From positions 1 through 25,632 of the forward strand of contig CALASN010000110.1 of assembly GCA_937888735.1 (NCBI GenBank): DNA of 25,632 bases, read 5' to 3'. The translations under genes and the position numbers were made by a program. This document shows, in pieces, positions 6,262 to 14,386 of the stretch. The DNA is from UBA5499 sp002426275 (lineage in GTDB: Bacteria; Bacillota; DTU084). The notes beneath the pieces are model-generated. The model was not told the origin of the DNA. It searched no databases and was given only the letters and a program-made list of their open reading frames with translations. Within the stretch, counting starts at the first letter, position 1. The number at the start of each line of letters is the position of its first letter.

Positions 6262-7131
6262 TTGCAGTTCATTAAAATGCACGGTTTGGGTAATGATTAC
6301 GTCTATCTTGATTGTCTAAACGGACCTGAGCCGAAGGATCCCGTTTCTTTGGCCCGCAGGCTCTCAAATCGAAACTTTGGCGTGGGCTCCGACGGGTTGG
6401 TGCTGATTCTTCCTTCGGCAGATGCAGATCTGCGGATGCGAATCTGGAACGCAGATGGCAGCGAGGCGCAAATGTGCGGCAACGCGACTAGGTGCGTGGG
6501 AAAGTACGCTTATGAGCACAATCTTGTGAGAAAGAAAACCATCACCTTGGCTACAGCTGCCGGCATTAAAGTATTGTCTTTGGATGTGGATCAAAAGGGG
6601 AAAGTGCGCAGGGTAAAGGTTGATATGGGAAAACCGCAGCGTGCTGCAAGCCAAATCCCAATGAACATAGAGTCGCCAACGGAGCGGGTTGTGAATCATG
6701 AGCTTCTGGCTGGAGGGCAAAAGTGGCGGTTTTCCGCAGTTTCCATGGGCAACCCTCATTGTGTGATTTTTGTGCCGGAAGTAGAGACATTGCCTTTGAG
6801 CGAGATTGGTCCGGCCATTGAACGGCACGCAATATTCCCGGAGCGGACAAATGTGGAGTTTGTGAAAGTATTGGGTCCGCGGCGCTTGCGGATGAGAGTC
6901 TGGGAGCGGGGAAGCGGAGAGACCATGGCCTGCGGCACCGGCGCTTCAGCCGTCACTGTGGCGGCCGTCTTGACTGGTTTGGTTCCCAAGGGTGAAACCA
7001 CCGCGGTGGTGCTCAACGGTGGGGAACTGGAGATCGAGTGGGCGGAGGATGAGCACGTTTACATGACCGGACCGGCCACCGAGGTTTTCACGGGACAGTT
7101 GAGCCAAGATTTTTTGACTGAGGGGGATTGA
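6262..7131 (+). CDS. dapF: Diaminopimelate epimerase
   Basis: A 289-residue cytoplasmic enzyme converting LL- to meso-diaminopimelate, for lysine and peptidoglycan. It shows the two mirrored DapF halves, with catalytic Cys72 in the motif NADGSEAQMCGNATRC and Cys224 in GSGETMACGTGASA. The substrate-binding GLGNDYVYLD (residues 8-17) and MGNPHCVIF (162-170) are also present. It starts at TTG 6262 after AAGGGGGTGA (6248-6257); the next in-frame ATG would remove the conserved N-terminal strand. Length is normal. One base separates it from dapL, so the two are surely co-transcribed. Confidence 0.97.
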   Translation: MQFIKMHGLGNDYVYLDCLNGPEPKDPVSLARRLSNRNFGVGSDGLVLILPSADADLRMRIWNADGSEAQMCGNATRCVGKYAYEHNLVRKKTITLATAAGIKVLSLDVDQKGKVRRVKVDMGKPQRAASQIPMNIESPTERVVNHELLAGGQKWRFSAVSMGNPHCVIFVPEVETLPLSEIGPAIERHAIFPERTNVEFVKVLGPRRLRMRVWERGSGETMACGTGASAVTVAAVLTGLVPKGETTAVVLNGGELEIEWAEDEHVYMTGPATEVFTGQLSQDFLTEGD

Positions 7132-7132
7132 A

Positions 7133-8302
7133 ATGGAAACAGCGCGCAGAATTCAAGCTTTACCACCTTATTTATTCGCTCAAATCGACAAAAAAATCGC
7201 CGAGGCCAAAGCTAGGGGCGTTGATGTGATCAGCTTCGGCATCGGCGATCCGGATTTGCCTACGCCGGAGCACATTGTCAAGCGGCTGCAGCGGGAAGCG
7301 GCTAATCCCAAGACGCATCGCTATCCTTCCTATGAAGGGCTTGACGTCTACAGGGAAGCGGTGGCCGCTTGGTATGACAAAAGGTTTGGCGTGAAATTGG
7401 ATCCGTTCACAGAAGTTGTCTCTTTGATTGGTTCCAAAGAGGGAATCGCTCATATCCCACTGTGTTTTGTTGATCCCGGGGACGTTTGTTTGGTTCCTGA
7501 TCCAGGTTATCCCGTCTATTCTATTGGGGTGCTGTTTGCAGGCGGAGAAAGCTATAAAATGCCCCTTTTAGCGGAAAATGGTTTTCTGCCGGAACTCAGC
7601 GCCATTCCCTCTGAGGTGGCCAAAGCGGCGAAGCTCCTCTATTTAAACTATCCCAATAACCCCACAGGCGCTGTGGCGGACAGGAGCTTTTTCCAGGAAG
7701 TGGTAGAATTTGCCAGGGATAATCAGATCATCGTATGTCATGATGCGGCATATACGGAGGTCGCCTTCGACGGGTATAAGCCTCTGAGCTTTTTGGAGAT
7801 CCCCGGCGCCAAAGAAGTGGGTATTGAGTTTCATTCGCTCTCAAAAACTTATAATATGACGGGCTGGCGTATAGGCTGGGCCGCGGGGAATAAAGACGTG
7901 ATCTCTGCCTTGGGCAGAATCAAAACCAACATAGACTCCGGCATTTTTGAAGCGATCCAGTATGCTGGCGTCGAAGCTTTGACAGGGCCGCAAGATTGTC
8001 TGGCGGATAATATCAAGATCTATACCCACAGGCGCGACTTGTTGGTGGAAGGCCTCAATAGCTTGGGCTGGCCGCTGGAAAAGCCCAAAGCCACCATTTA
8101 CGTCTGGGCTCCTGTGCCAGAGGGCATGAGTTCTGCCGATTTCGCCGCCTTATTGCTGGAGAAAGCCGGCGTGGTGGTGACGCCTGGGATTGGATACGGA
8201 GAAAGCGGCGAAGGCTATTTCCGGATGTCCATTACCTTGCCAACCGAGAGGCTGCAGGAAGGATTGCAAAGAATCCAGAAAGCGGGGCTCAAGTTCGCTT
8301 GA
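7133..8302 (+). CDS. dapL: LL-diaminopimelate aminotransferase
   Basis: A 389-residue fold-type I PLP aminotransferase. It has SFGIGDPDLPTPEHIVK near the N-terminus, LNYPNNPTGA (171-180), HDAAYTEV (203-210) and the PLP lysine Lys238 in HSLSKTYNMTGWRIGW. Together with the adjacent epimerase, this points to the DapL route, which makes LL-diaminopimelate directly from tetrahydrodipicolinate and bypasses the DapD/DapC/DapE steps. Related aminotransferases of other specificity look similar, so context matters here. The ATG lies one base after the dapF stop; AGGGGGATTG upstream is the ribosome binding site. The stop codon overlaps the next gene (TTGA). Confidence 0.93.
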   Translation: METARRIQALPPYLFAQIDKKIAEAKARGVDVISFGIGDPDLPTPEHIVKRLQREAANPKTHRYPSYEGLDVYREAVAAWYDKRFGVKLDPFTEVVSLIGSKEGIAHIPLCFVDPGDVCLVPDPGYPVYSIGVLFAGGESYKMPLLAENGFLPELSAIPSEVAKAAKLLYLNYPNNPTGAVADRSFFQEVVEFARDNQIIVCHDAAYTEVAFDGYKPLSFLEIPGAKEVGIEFHSLSKTYNMTGWRIGWAAGNKDVISALGRIKTNIDSGIFEAIQYAGVEALTGPQDCLADNIKIYTHRRDLLVEGLNSLGWPLEKPKATIYVWAPVPEGMSSADFAALLLEKAGVVVTPGIGYGESGEGYFRMSITLPTERLQEGLQRIQKAGLKFA

Positions 8303-9564
8303 ATTGGCAAAAAATAGCTGCTAGCTGGGGGCTCTCGGATAACATCGTCAAGCTTGCGCAAACCGCGGAGCGAGATCTTTCCTCTCAGTGGCAGGAATAT
8401 GCCGAGCTGGGAAGGGAAAATCACCTCAAGGTGCTCAGAGCCTGCCAAGAGTTCGGCCTGGGGGCTCATCATTTTGCTGGCAGCACAGGCTATGGGTACT
8501 CTGATTTTGGCAGAGACGCTTTAGAAGGAATCTTCGCCGCGTTTTTTGGCACGCAGGCGGCTTTGGTGCGGCCTCAGATTGTTTCCGGCACTCATGCCAT
8601 CACCGCGGCTCTCTTTGGCCTGCTGCGTCCGGGAGATCAGCTGCTTTCGGCAACTGGTCAGCCCTATGATACCCTGCGCACTGTTATTGGTACGGAAGGA
8701 GCTGCGGTAGGTACGCTGCGGGAGTGGGGGATAAGTTATGGGCAAGTGCCTTTATCCGGCGGCAAACCGGATCTGGCTGCCATTGTTAAAGCCGTAACTG
8801 CCAAGACGAAGGTAGTGGCCATTCAGCGTTCCAGAGGTTATAGTTGGCGAAGCGCGCTGACCGTGGATCAAATAAAGGAGATAGTGCGCGCAGTACGGTC
8901 TGTTTCAGATGCCGTGATCTTTTGCGATAATTGTTACGGCGAGTTTGTGGAAGCTGAAGAGCCGACGGATGTCGGTGTGGACTTGATGGCAGGCTCCTTA
9001 ATTAAGAATCCCGGCGGCGCCTTAGCGCCGTACGGCGGTTATCTTGTCGGCAGGGAAGACTTAATTCAGCGCGCTGCAAGCCATCTTACGGCTCCTGGCT
9101 TGGCAGGCAAGGTGGGAAGTAGCGGCGGGCTTGCGCGCACTTATCTGCAAGGTTTTTTTCAGGCTCCATTAGTGGTGGCTGAGGCTTTGGCCGGAGCAAC
9201 GTTTGCCAGCAGAATCTTTGAACTGTCTGGTTTTCCCGTCTCGCCGGCAAGCTCGGAGCAAAGGGGAGATATCGTCGCAGCAATCAGCCTCGGCAGTCCC
9301 CAGAGGCTGCAAGCTTTCTGTAAAGCCATACAGCAAGCCGGCCCAGTGGACAGCGATGTGACTCCTGTGCCGGCGCCTATGGCTGGATACAGCCATGAAG
9401 TGATCATGGCGGGCGGCACTTTCATTGAAGGCTCTTCCATAGAGCTCAGCGCTGACGGTCCGCTCTGTCCGCCTTATATTGTTTATCTTCAAGGCGGAAT
9501 CTGCCGCAGTCAGGTCCAAATCGCGTCCTGCCTCGCCTTAGAGGCTGTGATGAAGATTAGCTAG
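8299..9564 (+). CDS. Methionine gamma-lyase-like PLP enzyme, YnbB ('aluminium resistance') family
   Basis: A 421-residue PLP-dependent protein of the YnbB/Met_gamma_lyase family widespread in Firmicutes. It has HHFAGSTGYGYSDFGRD (residues 57-73), RPQIVSGTHAI (91-101), FCDNCYGEFVE (208-218) and the predicted PLP lysine Lys236 in SLIKNPGGALAPYGGY. The family is often named aluminium resistance protein, but the reaction it catalyses is not settled; a C-S lyase acting on sulfur amino acids is assumed from fold. It starts at TTG 8299 within the dapL stop (TTGA), which implies translational coupling and a shared transcript with dapF-dapL. Confidence 0.85.
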   Translation: MNWQKIAASWGLSDNIVKLAQTAERDLSSQWQEYAELGRENHLKVLRACQEFGLGAHHFAGSTGYGYSDFGRDALEGIFAAFFGTQAALVRPQIVSGTHAITAALFGLLRPGDQLLSATGQPYDTLRTVIGTEGAAVGTLREWGISYGQVPLSGGKPDLAAIVKAVTAKTKVVAIQRSRGYSWRSALTVDQIKEIVRAVRSVSDAVIFCDNCYGEFVEAEEPTDVGVDLMAGSLIKNPGGALAPYGGYLVGREDLIQRAASHLTAPGLAGKVGSSGGLARTYLQGFFQAPLVVAEALAGATFASRIFELSGFPVSPASSEQRGDIVAAISLGSPQRLQAFCKAIQQAGPVDSDVTPVPAPMAGYSHEVIMAGGTFIEGSSIELSADGPLCPPYIVYLQGGICRSQVQIASCLALEAVMKIS

Positions 9565-9604
9565 CGTAATCCGACTATTTCGCGCAAATCGGGCATTTTT
9601 CTTG

Positions 9605-9632
9605 TTGACATTCGCAAACATTTTGTTAAAAT
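9605..9632 (+). promoter_or_regulatory. Sigma-A promoter of speD
   Basis: TTGACA (9605-9610) and TAAAAT (9627-9632) with a 16-bp spacer. The leader of about 50 nt has an imperfect small hairpin (TTGGAGG with CCTCCCAA) before the ribosome binding site. Confidence 0.75.
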
Positions 9633-9690
9633 AAATCTGATTGGAGGTGACAATCCCCTCCCAATTTTACTGAAGGGGGCAACGAGCTGA

Positions 9691-10065
9691 ATGGAGCATG
9701 CTTTGGGCCGTCATATTCTGTGCGAGGTGTACGGGTGTGACCCTGAAGTCCTGAACAACCGCAAGACTATTGAAAAAATCATGGTAGACGCCGCCCTAGA
9801 GGCTGGTGCTGAGGTGAGGGAGGTAGCGTTCCACAAGTTTAGTCCGCAAGGAGTGAGCGGCGTGGTCGTGATCTCCGAGTCTCATCTGGCAATTCACACC
9901 TGGCCGGAACTGGGTTACGCAGCAGTAGATGTTTTCACCTGCGGCAACCGAGTGGACCCGTGGATGGCCTGCAACTACATTGTGGAACATTTTAAAGCGC
10001 AAGATGTAGATACAACAGAAGTGAAGCGAGGCGTCTTCCCTCATCATGTGCGTGTTGTCTCTTAG
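9691..10065 (+). CDS. speD: S-adenosylmethionine decarboxylase proenzyme
   Basis: A 124-residue proenzyme of the short Bacillus/Thermotoga type. It cleaves itself between Glu63 and Ser64 in VVISESHLAIHTWPE; Ser64 becomes the catalytic pyruvoyl group. His69 and Cys84 (VFTCG) are the other expected catalytic residues. It supplies decarboxylated S-adenosylmethionine, the aminopropyl donor for spermidine. No speE or other polyamine gene is next to it. AAGGGGG lies about 12 bp before the ATG. It has its own promoter and is followed by a hairpin, so it is probably monocistronic. Confidence 0.96.
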   Translation: MEHALGRHILCEVYGCDPEVLNNRKTIEKIMVDAALEAGAEVREVAFHKFSPQGVSGVVVISESHLAIHTWPELGYAAVDVFTCGNRVDPWMACNYIVEHFKAQDVDTTEVKRGVFPHHVRVVS

Positions 10066-10130
10066 GAGGTGACGATTAATTATTTATGTGCCCGGATCAC
10101 AATTTTGACGGTATCCGGAAATGCGACTGA

Positions 10131-10170
10131 AAGCCCCATGTCTTGGTATATAAGACCATGGGGCTTCAAC
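10131..10170 (+). terminator. Hairpin after speD
   Basis: AAGCCCCATG (10131-10140) pairs perfectly with CATGGGGCTT (10157-10166), with further internal TCTT/AAGA pairing; a short ATTT follows. The stem is strong and the T-tract weak. A smaller hairpin, CCGGAT/ATCCGG (10092-10118), precedes it. Confidence 0.6.
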
Positions 10171-10254
10171 ATTTAAACCTGTCTGGCATCTAAAATTATA
10201 CGAATATTCATTCTAAACGATTGTAATCACCCTTGCCGAATCATTGTTCGAGAG

Positions 10255-10590
10255 GTGAGGGATTCCTTTTTGCGATGGGTCTTTATCCATTATGTAATGC
10301 TATTTGCTATGGTCGAGACTTTGAGTCTTTCACAGATAATTAATTCAGCTTGTGGGCCGGCAGAGCCAAGAACTTTAATGAGCGTTGGCACTTTGGTTAA
10401 AGCTTTTATCCTGAACATTTTAGACCAGCGCACTCCCGTTTATCAGATTGGGGAGTCTTTTAAAGGTGGGGATTGTGAGGTCCTCTTTGGACCAAACATC
10501 AGCTGGGATGATTTCACAGAAGATAGATTAGGCTTTGCATCGGCCGCCTTATCAGAAGTCGAGAGAGGTCTGCCTTTCCCAATAAGATGA
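10255..10590 (+). pseudogene. IS1634-type transposase N-terminal fragment (DUF4277-like)
   Basis: A 111-residue frame whose central part (LSQIINSACG, LMSVGTLVKAFILNILDQRTPVYQIGE, then FTEDRLGFASAALSEVERG) resembles the N-terminal DUF4277 domain of IS1634/IS4-related transposases. Such proteins are about 450-600 residues long; here the frame stops after the first domain and no DDE catalytic region follows. No terminal inverted repeats are evident at either side. It is read as the dead remnant of an insertion sequence. It marks the left edge of an AT-rich accessory patch that runs to about 11640. Confidence 0.7.
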
Positions 10591-10608
10591 AAGCCTATAT
10601 TCGCTGTA

Positions 10609-10968
10609 TTATTTGTCAAAATATATTTTTCCAATAGAAAAACCATAAATTGATGTAATTTCCATAATTACATTCTCTCGATAAGTATACTCATAGCAAT
10701 ATTTTGTTTTTATAAAGATATCCTTTCCTATAATTTCATATAAATTGGTGTCTACTCTTTGAATATATATTGAATATCTCCCAGTATCCACTTTTACTGG
10801 AACTAATATTTTTTCTAATTCAACGCTATTTCCCCTTTTTGTTAAGCCAAGGGTTCCTGATTTCAAGTTTTGAGCCAAATATATTTCCTCAATATCATAG
10901 GAATTATTTTGAGCGAATGCCATGGATACCATCATTAGCAAAACAGCTATTAAACAGAACTTTTTCAT
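10609..10968 (-). CDS. Small secreted protein of unknown function
   Basis: A 119-residue protein with a clear signal peptide: MKKFCLIAVLLMMVSMAFA then QNN, cleavage expected after AFA at residue 19. The mature part is short and strand-rich with many Tyr and Ile residues (YSIYIQRVDTNLYEI, IFIKTKYCYEYTY) and has a single mature cysteine. I do not recognise the family. ATG 10968 is chosen because AAAAGGAATGAT lies just upstream and the signal peptide begins there; the open frame extends further but without a site. Base composition is clearly more AT-rich than the flanking genes, and it sits beside a transposase fragment, so horizontal acquisition is likely. A lone hairpin is not evident at its 3' end. 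Confidence 0.7.
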   Translation of the reverse strand: MKKFCLIAVLLMMVSMAFAQNNSYDIEEIYLAQNLKSGTLGLTKRGNSVELEKILVPVKVDTGRYSIYIQRVDTNLYEIIGKDIFIKTKYCYEYTYRENVIMEITSIYGFSIGKIYFDK

Positions 10969-11640
10969 AATATCATTCCTTTTCAAAAATCTTAAAATTT
11001 TATATGCGATAATTATATCATATAAATCTGATCCGTTTCTAATACTGCTACTGCGCCAAAAAACGCAATACAGGAAAGCTGCTAAAAACGAAACTAGCAC
11101 TATAAATCGGCTCTCATCTTATAAAATAACAGTAAGTAGCACAAGTAACTCCCATACATCTTCCTTTACGTGCAACTTTTCATCTTCTCTCTCCCTTCTT
11201 CCACCATCATACCATACTTGCCTCACCCGTTAGTGCCATTTTCTTACGCTAAAACTTTTCTTCCACCTTTTTTTATGGTTTGTCAAGTGCCTTGAGCATT
11301 AAGGCTACCAGGAAAATACGTAGTTCTTTCATTTCTATTCCAATATGCTTCTTGCCCCACTTTGGCACCCAGGCGAACGTACAGCTCGCGGCTGCGCGCG
11401 GCCAGCCATACTCTCCTATTGGCACGCTGTATTGCAACCGTGGACCGTCTTCTGTCATCCCGAGTCTAATCAAGCCCAAAAAACTATCTACCACTCGTAT
11501 ATTTGCCCTAAACCTCCTTTGCGCACATCTTTACTTTTAAATAATCCCAGTTTACATTTTCCCATTTTTTTGCTCGGATTAGCCGTGATCTCTGGAAAGA
11601 GATCGACCGTAACCCTTTGAGACAAACCGCTGTGCTGCAA
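10969..11640. other. AT-rich to mixed intergenic stretch without a supportable gene
   Basis: About 670 bp follow upstream of the small secreted gene. Open frames on both strands around 11273-11620 lack ribosome binding sites and recognisable domains. The minus frame ending at 11273 has normal GC and may be the tail of a lost gene. Pyrimidine-rich tracts occur at 11161-11220. No repeats or terminal inverted repeats could be established by eye. Confidence 0.5.
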
Positions 11641-11647
11641 AATATAG

Positions 11648-11676
11648 TTGCAGCCCTACGGTTTTAATGTTAGAAT
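11648..11676 (+). promoter_or_regulatory. Candidate sigma-A promoter upstream of sigH
   Basis: TTGCAG (11648-11653) and TAGAAT (11671-11676) with a 17-bp spacer. The leader to the sigH start would be about 120 nt and includes a GC-rich GGTGCACC palindrome near 11727-11734. No known riboswitch class is recognised there. Confidence 0.5.
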
Positions 11677-11805
11677 AACCAATGAGAGGTAATTTTTAGG
11701 AAAACCCGACGGGAATCCCTCTGGGGTGCACCGGTGGTTTATTAGATTCTCATCGCTCGCCCTTTGCTTTCCTTATGGACTCTTGCAGGATGGAAGGAGC
11801 TTAAT

Positions 11806-12444
11806 ATGAGTAGAAACGCACTTGCAAAAAAGAAACGTAAGCAGGTTGATTATCATAAGCTCACAGATGAGGAAGTCGTCGATCTTGCGCAAAAAGGAGA
11901 CGATGAGGCAACTGAATTCATCCTCAACAAATATGAAAAGCTAGTTTTCATGTGGACCCGCCCGTATTTTTTGCAGGGAGCTGAACCTGACGATCTGCTG
12001 CAGGAAGGAATGATTGGTCTGTATAAGGCCGTACGCGATTTTGAGGTTGGTTCTTCCTCTTTTTGGTCCTTTGCAAAATTGTGCATCACCCGCAATATAA
12101 TCAGCGCCATCAAAAGTACAACCAGGCAGAAACACATTCCTTTGAATTCATACACTTCGTTGCATAAACCAGTTTATGAAGTTGAAGGCGAACGTACCCT
12201 GATGGAGGTTATCTCCACTACCCAAGTTAACGATCCCGAAACGTTGATCTTGGAGCGAGAGCGGCTGGCAGCCACTCAAAAACATATCCGCGAATCTCTC
12301 AGTCCGTTTGAATACAACGTTTTCATGTTGTATATCAATGGGTTGTCTTATAAGGAAATGGCTATTCGTTTGCAGACCCATACCAAATCTATTGATAACG
12401 CTCTGTGCCGCATTAAAACCAAGATCGAAAAAGTCCTTTATTAA
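11806..12444 (+). CDS. sigH: RNA polymerase sigma factor, SigH (Spo0H) family
   Basis: A 212-residue sigma-70-type factor. Region 2 holds EPDDLLQEGMIGLYKAVRDF and the diagnostic block KLCITRNIISAIK followed by TRQKHIPLNSYTSL, nearly the same as Bacillus SigH. Region 4 holds LSYKEMAIRLQTHTKSIDNA, the helix-turn-helix for the -35 box. SigH drives entry to sporulation and stationary-phase genes in Bacillus, so this gene suggests an endospore former. ATG 11806 is chosen with GGAAGGAG at 11792-11799; an upstream in-frame ATG at 11764 precedes this site. It is not in the usual Firmicute setting near rpmG, secE and nusG; instead an mgtC-family gene follows 10 bp later, probably co-transcribed. Confidence 0.93.
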   Translation: MSRNALAKKKRKQVDYHKLTDEEVVDLAQKGDDEATEFILNKYEKLVFMWTRPYFLQGAEPDDLLQEGMIGLYKAVRDFEVGSSSFWSFAKLCITRNIISAIKSTTRQKHIPLNSYTSLHKPVYEVEGERTLMEVISTTQVNDPETLILERERLAATQKHIRESLSPFEYNVFMLYINGLSYKEMAIRLQTHTKSIDNALCRIKTKIEKVLY

Positions 12445-12454
12445 AGGAGGAGCT

Positions 12455-13111
12455 ATGGAAGGAATCGGCGAGCTAGAATTAATCCTGCGCTTATGCCTGT
12501 CAGTACTTCTGGGCGGATTTATTGGTCTAGAGCGCGAAAGCCATCGCCGGCCTGCCGGTTTTCGCACTCATATCTTGGTTTGTACCGGTTCCGCCTTGGT
12601 GATGCTGATTTCAATGTATGCTTTCCCCGGCTCTGGCCGTGATCCGGCGCGACTGGCAGCTCAAGTTGTAAGCGGCATCGGGTTCCTGGGAGCGGGAACC
12701 ATCATGCGCGAAGGCTCCAGCATTAAGGGGCTGACCACTGCGGCTAGCCTGTGGGTTGTGAGCGGAATCGGCCTTGCCGTGGGCAGCGGTTTTTATTTAG
12801 CCGCTATTTTGACCACAGCCCTTGCGGTTTTGACCTTGGTTTTTTTGGATAATATCGAGCACAAATATCTCACCGGCACTTCCATCGAATTACAAATCAT
12901 GATTGACGATAAACCTGGCGAGGTTGGCAAATTGGGAACGCTCCTGGGAGAGATGGGGATCAACATTTCCGCATTGGAGCTTGAGGATTCCCAAAATCAT
13001 CAGACCAGGGTCAGCTTGAGGCTGAATCTGCCTCTGGGCATGGAAAAGATGTTTTTGTTGGATAAACTCGGTCGCTTGGAGGGAATAAATAAGATTCAGG
13101 TTGAGAATTAG
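12455..13111 (+). CDS. MgtC/SapB family membrane protein
   Basis: A 218-residue protein. The N-terminal half has four or five membrane helices and the family motifs GGFIGLERESHRRPAGFRTH, SGIGFLGAGTIMREG and GLTTAASLWVVSGIGLAVG. The C-terminal half (about residues 150-218) is a cytoplasmic ACT-like domain with a DDKPGEVGKLGTLLGEMGIN core. MgtC proteins affect Mg2+ homeostasis, membrane potential and ATP synthase regulation in some pathogens; the role in Firmicutes is less clear. AAAGGAGGAGCT precedes ATG 12455; the open frame extends upstream into sigH but without reason to use it. It follows sigH by 10 bp. Confidence 0.9.
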   Translation: MEGIGELELILRLCLSVLLGGFIGLERESHRRPAGFRTHILVCTGSALVMLISMYAFPGSGRDPARLAAQVVSGIGFLGAGTIMREGSSIKGLTTAASLWVVSGIGLAVGSGFYLAAILTTALAVLTLVFLDNIEHKYLTGTSIELQIMIDDKPGEVGKLGTLLGEMGINISALELEDSQNHQTRVSLRLNLPLGMEKMFLLDKLGRLEGINKIQVEN

Positions 13112-13159
13112 TAGCGAAGTCACACAGCGGGATTTTCCTCTGTTGAAGGAGAGTTGAGC

Positions 13160-13903
13160 TTGAATTTCTTAATCACCAATGACGACGGGATCTGGGCGCC
13201 GGGACTTCAAGCCTTAGCCGGCGCCTTGGCAGAGATTGGCAAAGTTTGGATTGTGGCGCCGGATAGAGAGCGAAGCGCCGCAAGCCATTCGATTACAGTG
13301 CATAAACCTTTGATCCCCAAAGCTGTTGAGTTGAAATTAGGTGAACAGGCCGCTTGGAATGTAAATGGAACTCCTGCCGACTGCGTGAAATTAGCCCTGG
13401 AAGTTCTGATGCCAGAGCCGGCTTCCTGGGTTTGTTCTGGCATCAATTTGGGCGCTAATTTAGCCACCGACGTTCTCTATTCAGGCACTGTTTCAGCAGC
13501 CGCTGAAGCCACGCTTTACACTCTTCCGGCTGTGGCTGTCTCTGTGGTGGAACAGACAGAGGATTTTTCTACGGCCGCCAACTTTGTGCGGGATTTCCTG
13601 CGGCAATTTATGGAAAAGCCCATGGAGAGTCCAACTTTGCTCAATATCAATGTGCCCTCGGGAACGCCGAAAGCCAGCAGGGTTACAACCTTAGGAGTGC
13701 GACGGTATTGTAATGTTTTCGAAAAAAGGGTGGATCCCCACGGGCGGCAGTATTTTTGGATGAGCGGCGAGCGAGTCGACTGTACAGACGATCCCGAGAG
13801 CGACTTAGTGGCCGTACAAGAAGGAAAGATTTCCATCACTCCGCTCTCGTTTCAGCTGACAGATCAGCGCATGCGGCAAGAATTAATGGCCAGAGGCTGG
13901 TAG
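13160..13903 (+). CDS. surE: 5'-nucleotidase SurE
   Basis: A 247-residue SurE-family metal-dependent nucleotidase/phosphatase. The N-terminal ITNDDG (residues 5-10) supplies two metal-binding aspartates; APDRERSAASHSIT and SGINLGANLATDVLYSGTV, NVNGTPADC are further family signatures. It dephosphorylates nucleoside 5'- and 3'-monophosphates and is linked to stationary-phase survival in other bacteria. TTG 13160 fits AAGGAGAG (13146-13153) with a 6-nt gap better than TTG 13154, which abuts the site. The gene begins about 48 bp after the mgtC-family gene and may be in the same transcript. Confidence 0.95.
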   Translation: MNFLITNDDGIWAPGLQALAGALAEIGKVWIVAPDRERSAASHSITVHKPLIPKAVELKLGEQAAWNVNGTPADCVKLALEVLMPEPASWVCSGINLGANLATDVLYSGTVSAAAEATLYTLPAVAVSVVEQTEDFSTAANFVRDFLRQFMEKPMESPTLLNINVPSGTPKASRVTTLGVRRYCNVFEKRVDPHGRQYFWMSGERVDCTDDPESDLVAVQEGKISITPLSFQLTDQRMRQELMARGW

Positions 13904-13960
13904 CACAACGAACCCTCTTTGCATAGGATACAGTGAAACCTTTGCGGGGAGGGACGCAGA

Positions 13961-14194
13961 ATGCAGATGGTGATCTGGGCGGGAGTGATCTTGTTCGCGT
14001 TTGTTTTAGCCTATAATGAAGCTGTTTTAGCGAAAGCGACGCTGAGGGTTTTTCAACGGGAAGGTAGCACTGGTGCGGAAGAACAGCCTCTTGCTGGGGG
14101 ACGCAGAGTCTCCAGCTTCCTTTTTGCGGTTTCGCTTTGCTTTTGCTTTGCCTTAGATCTGCTGTTGGTTTATACATTGTGCGGGGGAGGGTAA
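13961..14194 (+). CDS. Small protein with two membrane helices, unknown
   Basis: A 77-residue protein: a first helix (MVIWAGVILFAFVLAYNEAVL), a polar basic loop (RVFQREGSTGAEEQPLAGGRR) and a second helix (FLFAVSLCFCFALDLLLVYTL). GGGGAGGG precedes the ATG. I do not recognise the family. It lies just upstream of the ypmA-like and ddl genes with gaps of 6 bp and an overlap of 4 bp, so it is part of that operon. A hairpin arrangement in the membrane with the loop in the cytoplasm is predicted. Confidence 0.65.
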   Translation: MQMVIWAGVILFAFVLAYNEAVLAKATLRVFQREGSTGAEEQPLAGGRRVSSFLFAVSLCFCFALDLLLVYTLCGGG

Positions 14195-14200
14195 TCAGCT

Positions 14201-14386
14201 GTGGGACATAACGTGATAGCCTCCTGGGAAGTGGAAGAACAAGGCCCTTTGGCTTTGATTCTCACATCCCTTGTGACTTTCCTAAATAAACAGCTCAAAG
14301 ACAGAGATTTGATCTTTGGCTTGGCGCGTACTAAGGGAAAATTGACAATCACTATTTATGAAGTTGAAAGGATTGAACCTGAATGA
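14201..14386 (+). CDS. YpmA-like protein (DUF4264)
   Basis: A 61-residue protein resembling the YpmA/DUF4264 family of Firmicutes, which has unknown function: SLVTFLNKQLKDRDLIFGLA followed by KLTITIYEVE. It starts at GTG 14201, after a GGGGGAGGG tract. No signal peptide or membrane helix is seen. The ATGA overlap with the ddl start indicates translational coupling. The family assignment rests on short motifs. Confidence 0.65.
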   Translation: MGHNVIASWEVEEQGPLALILTSLVTFLNKQLKDRDLIFGLARTKGKLTITIYEVERIEPE

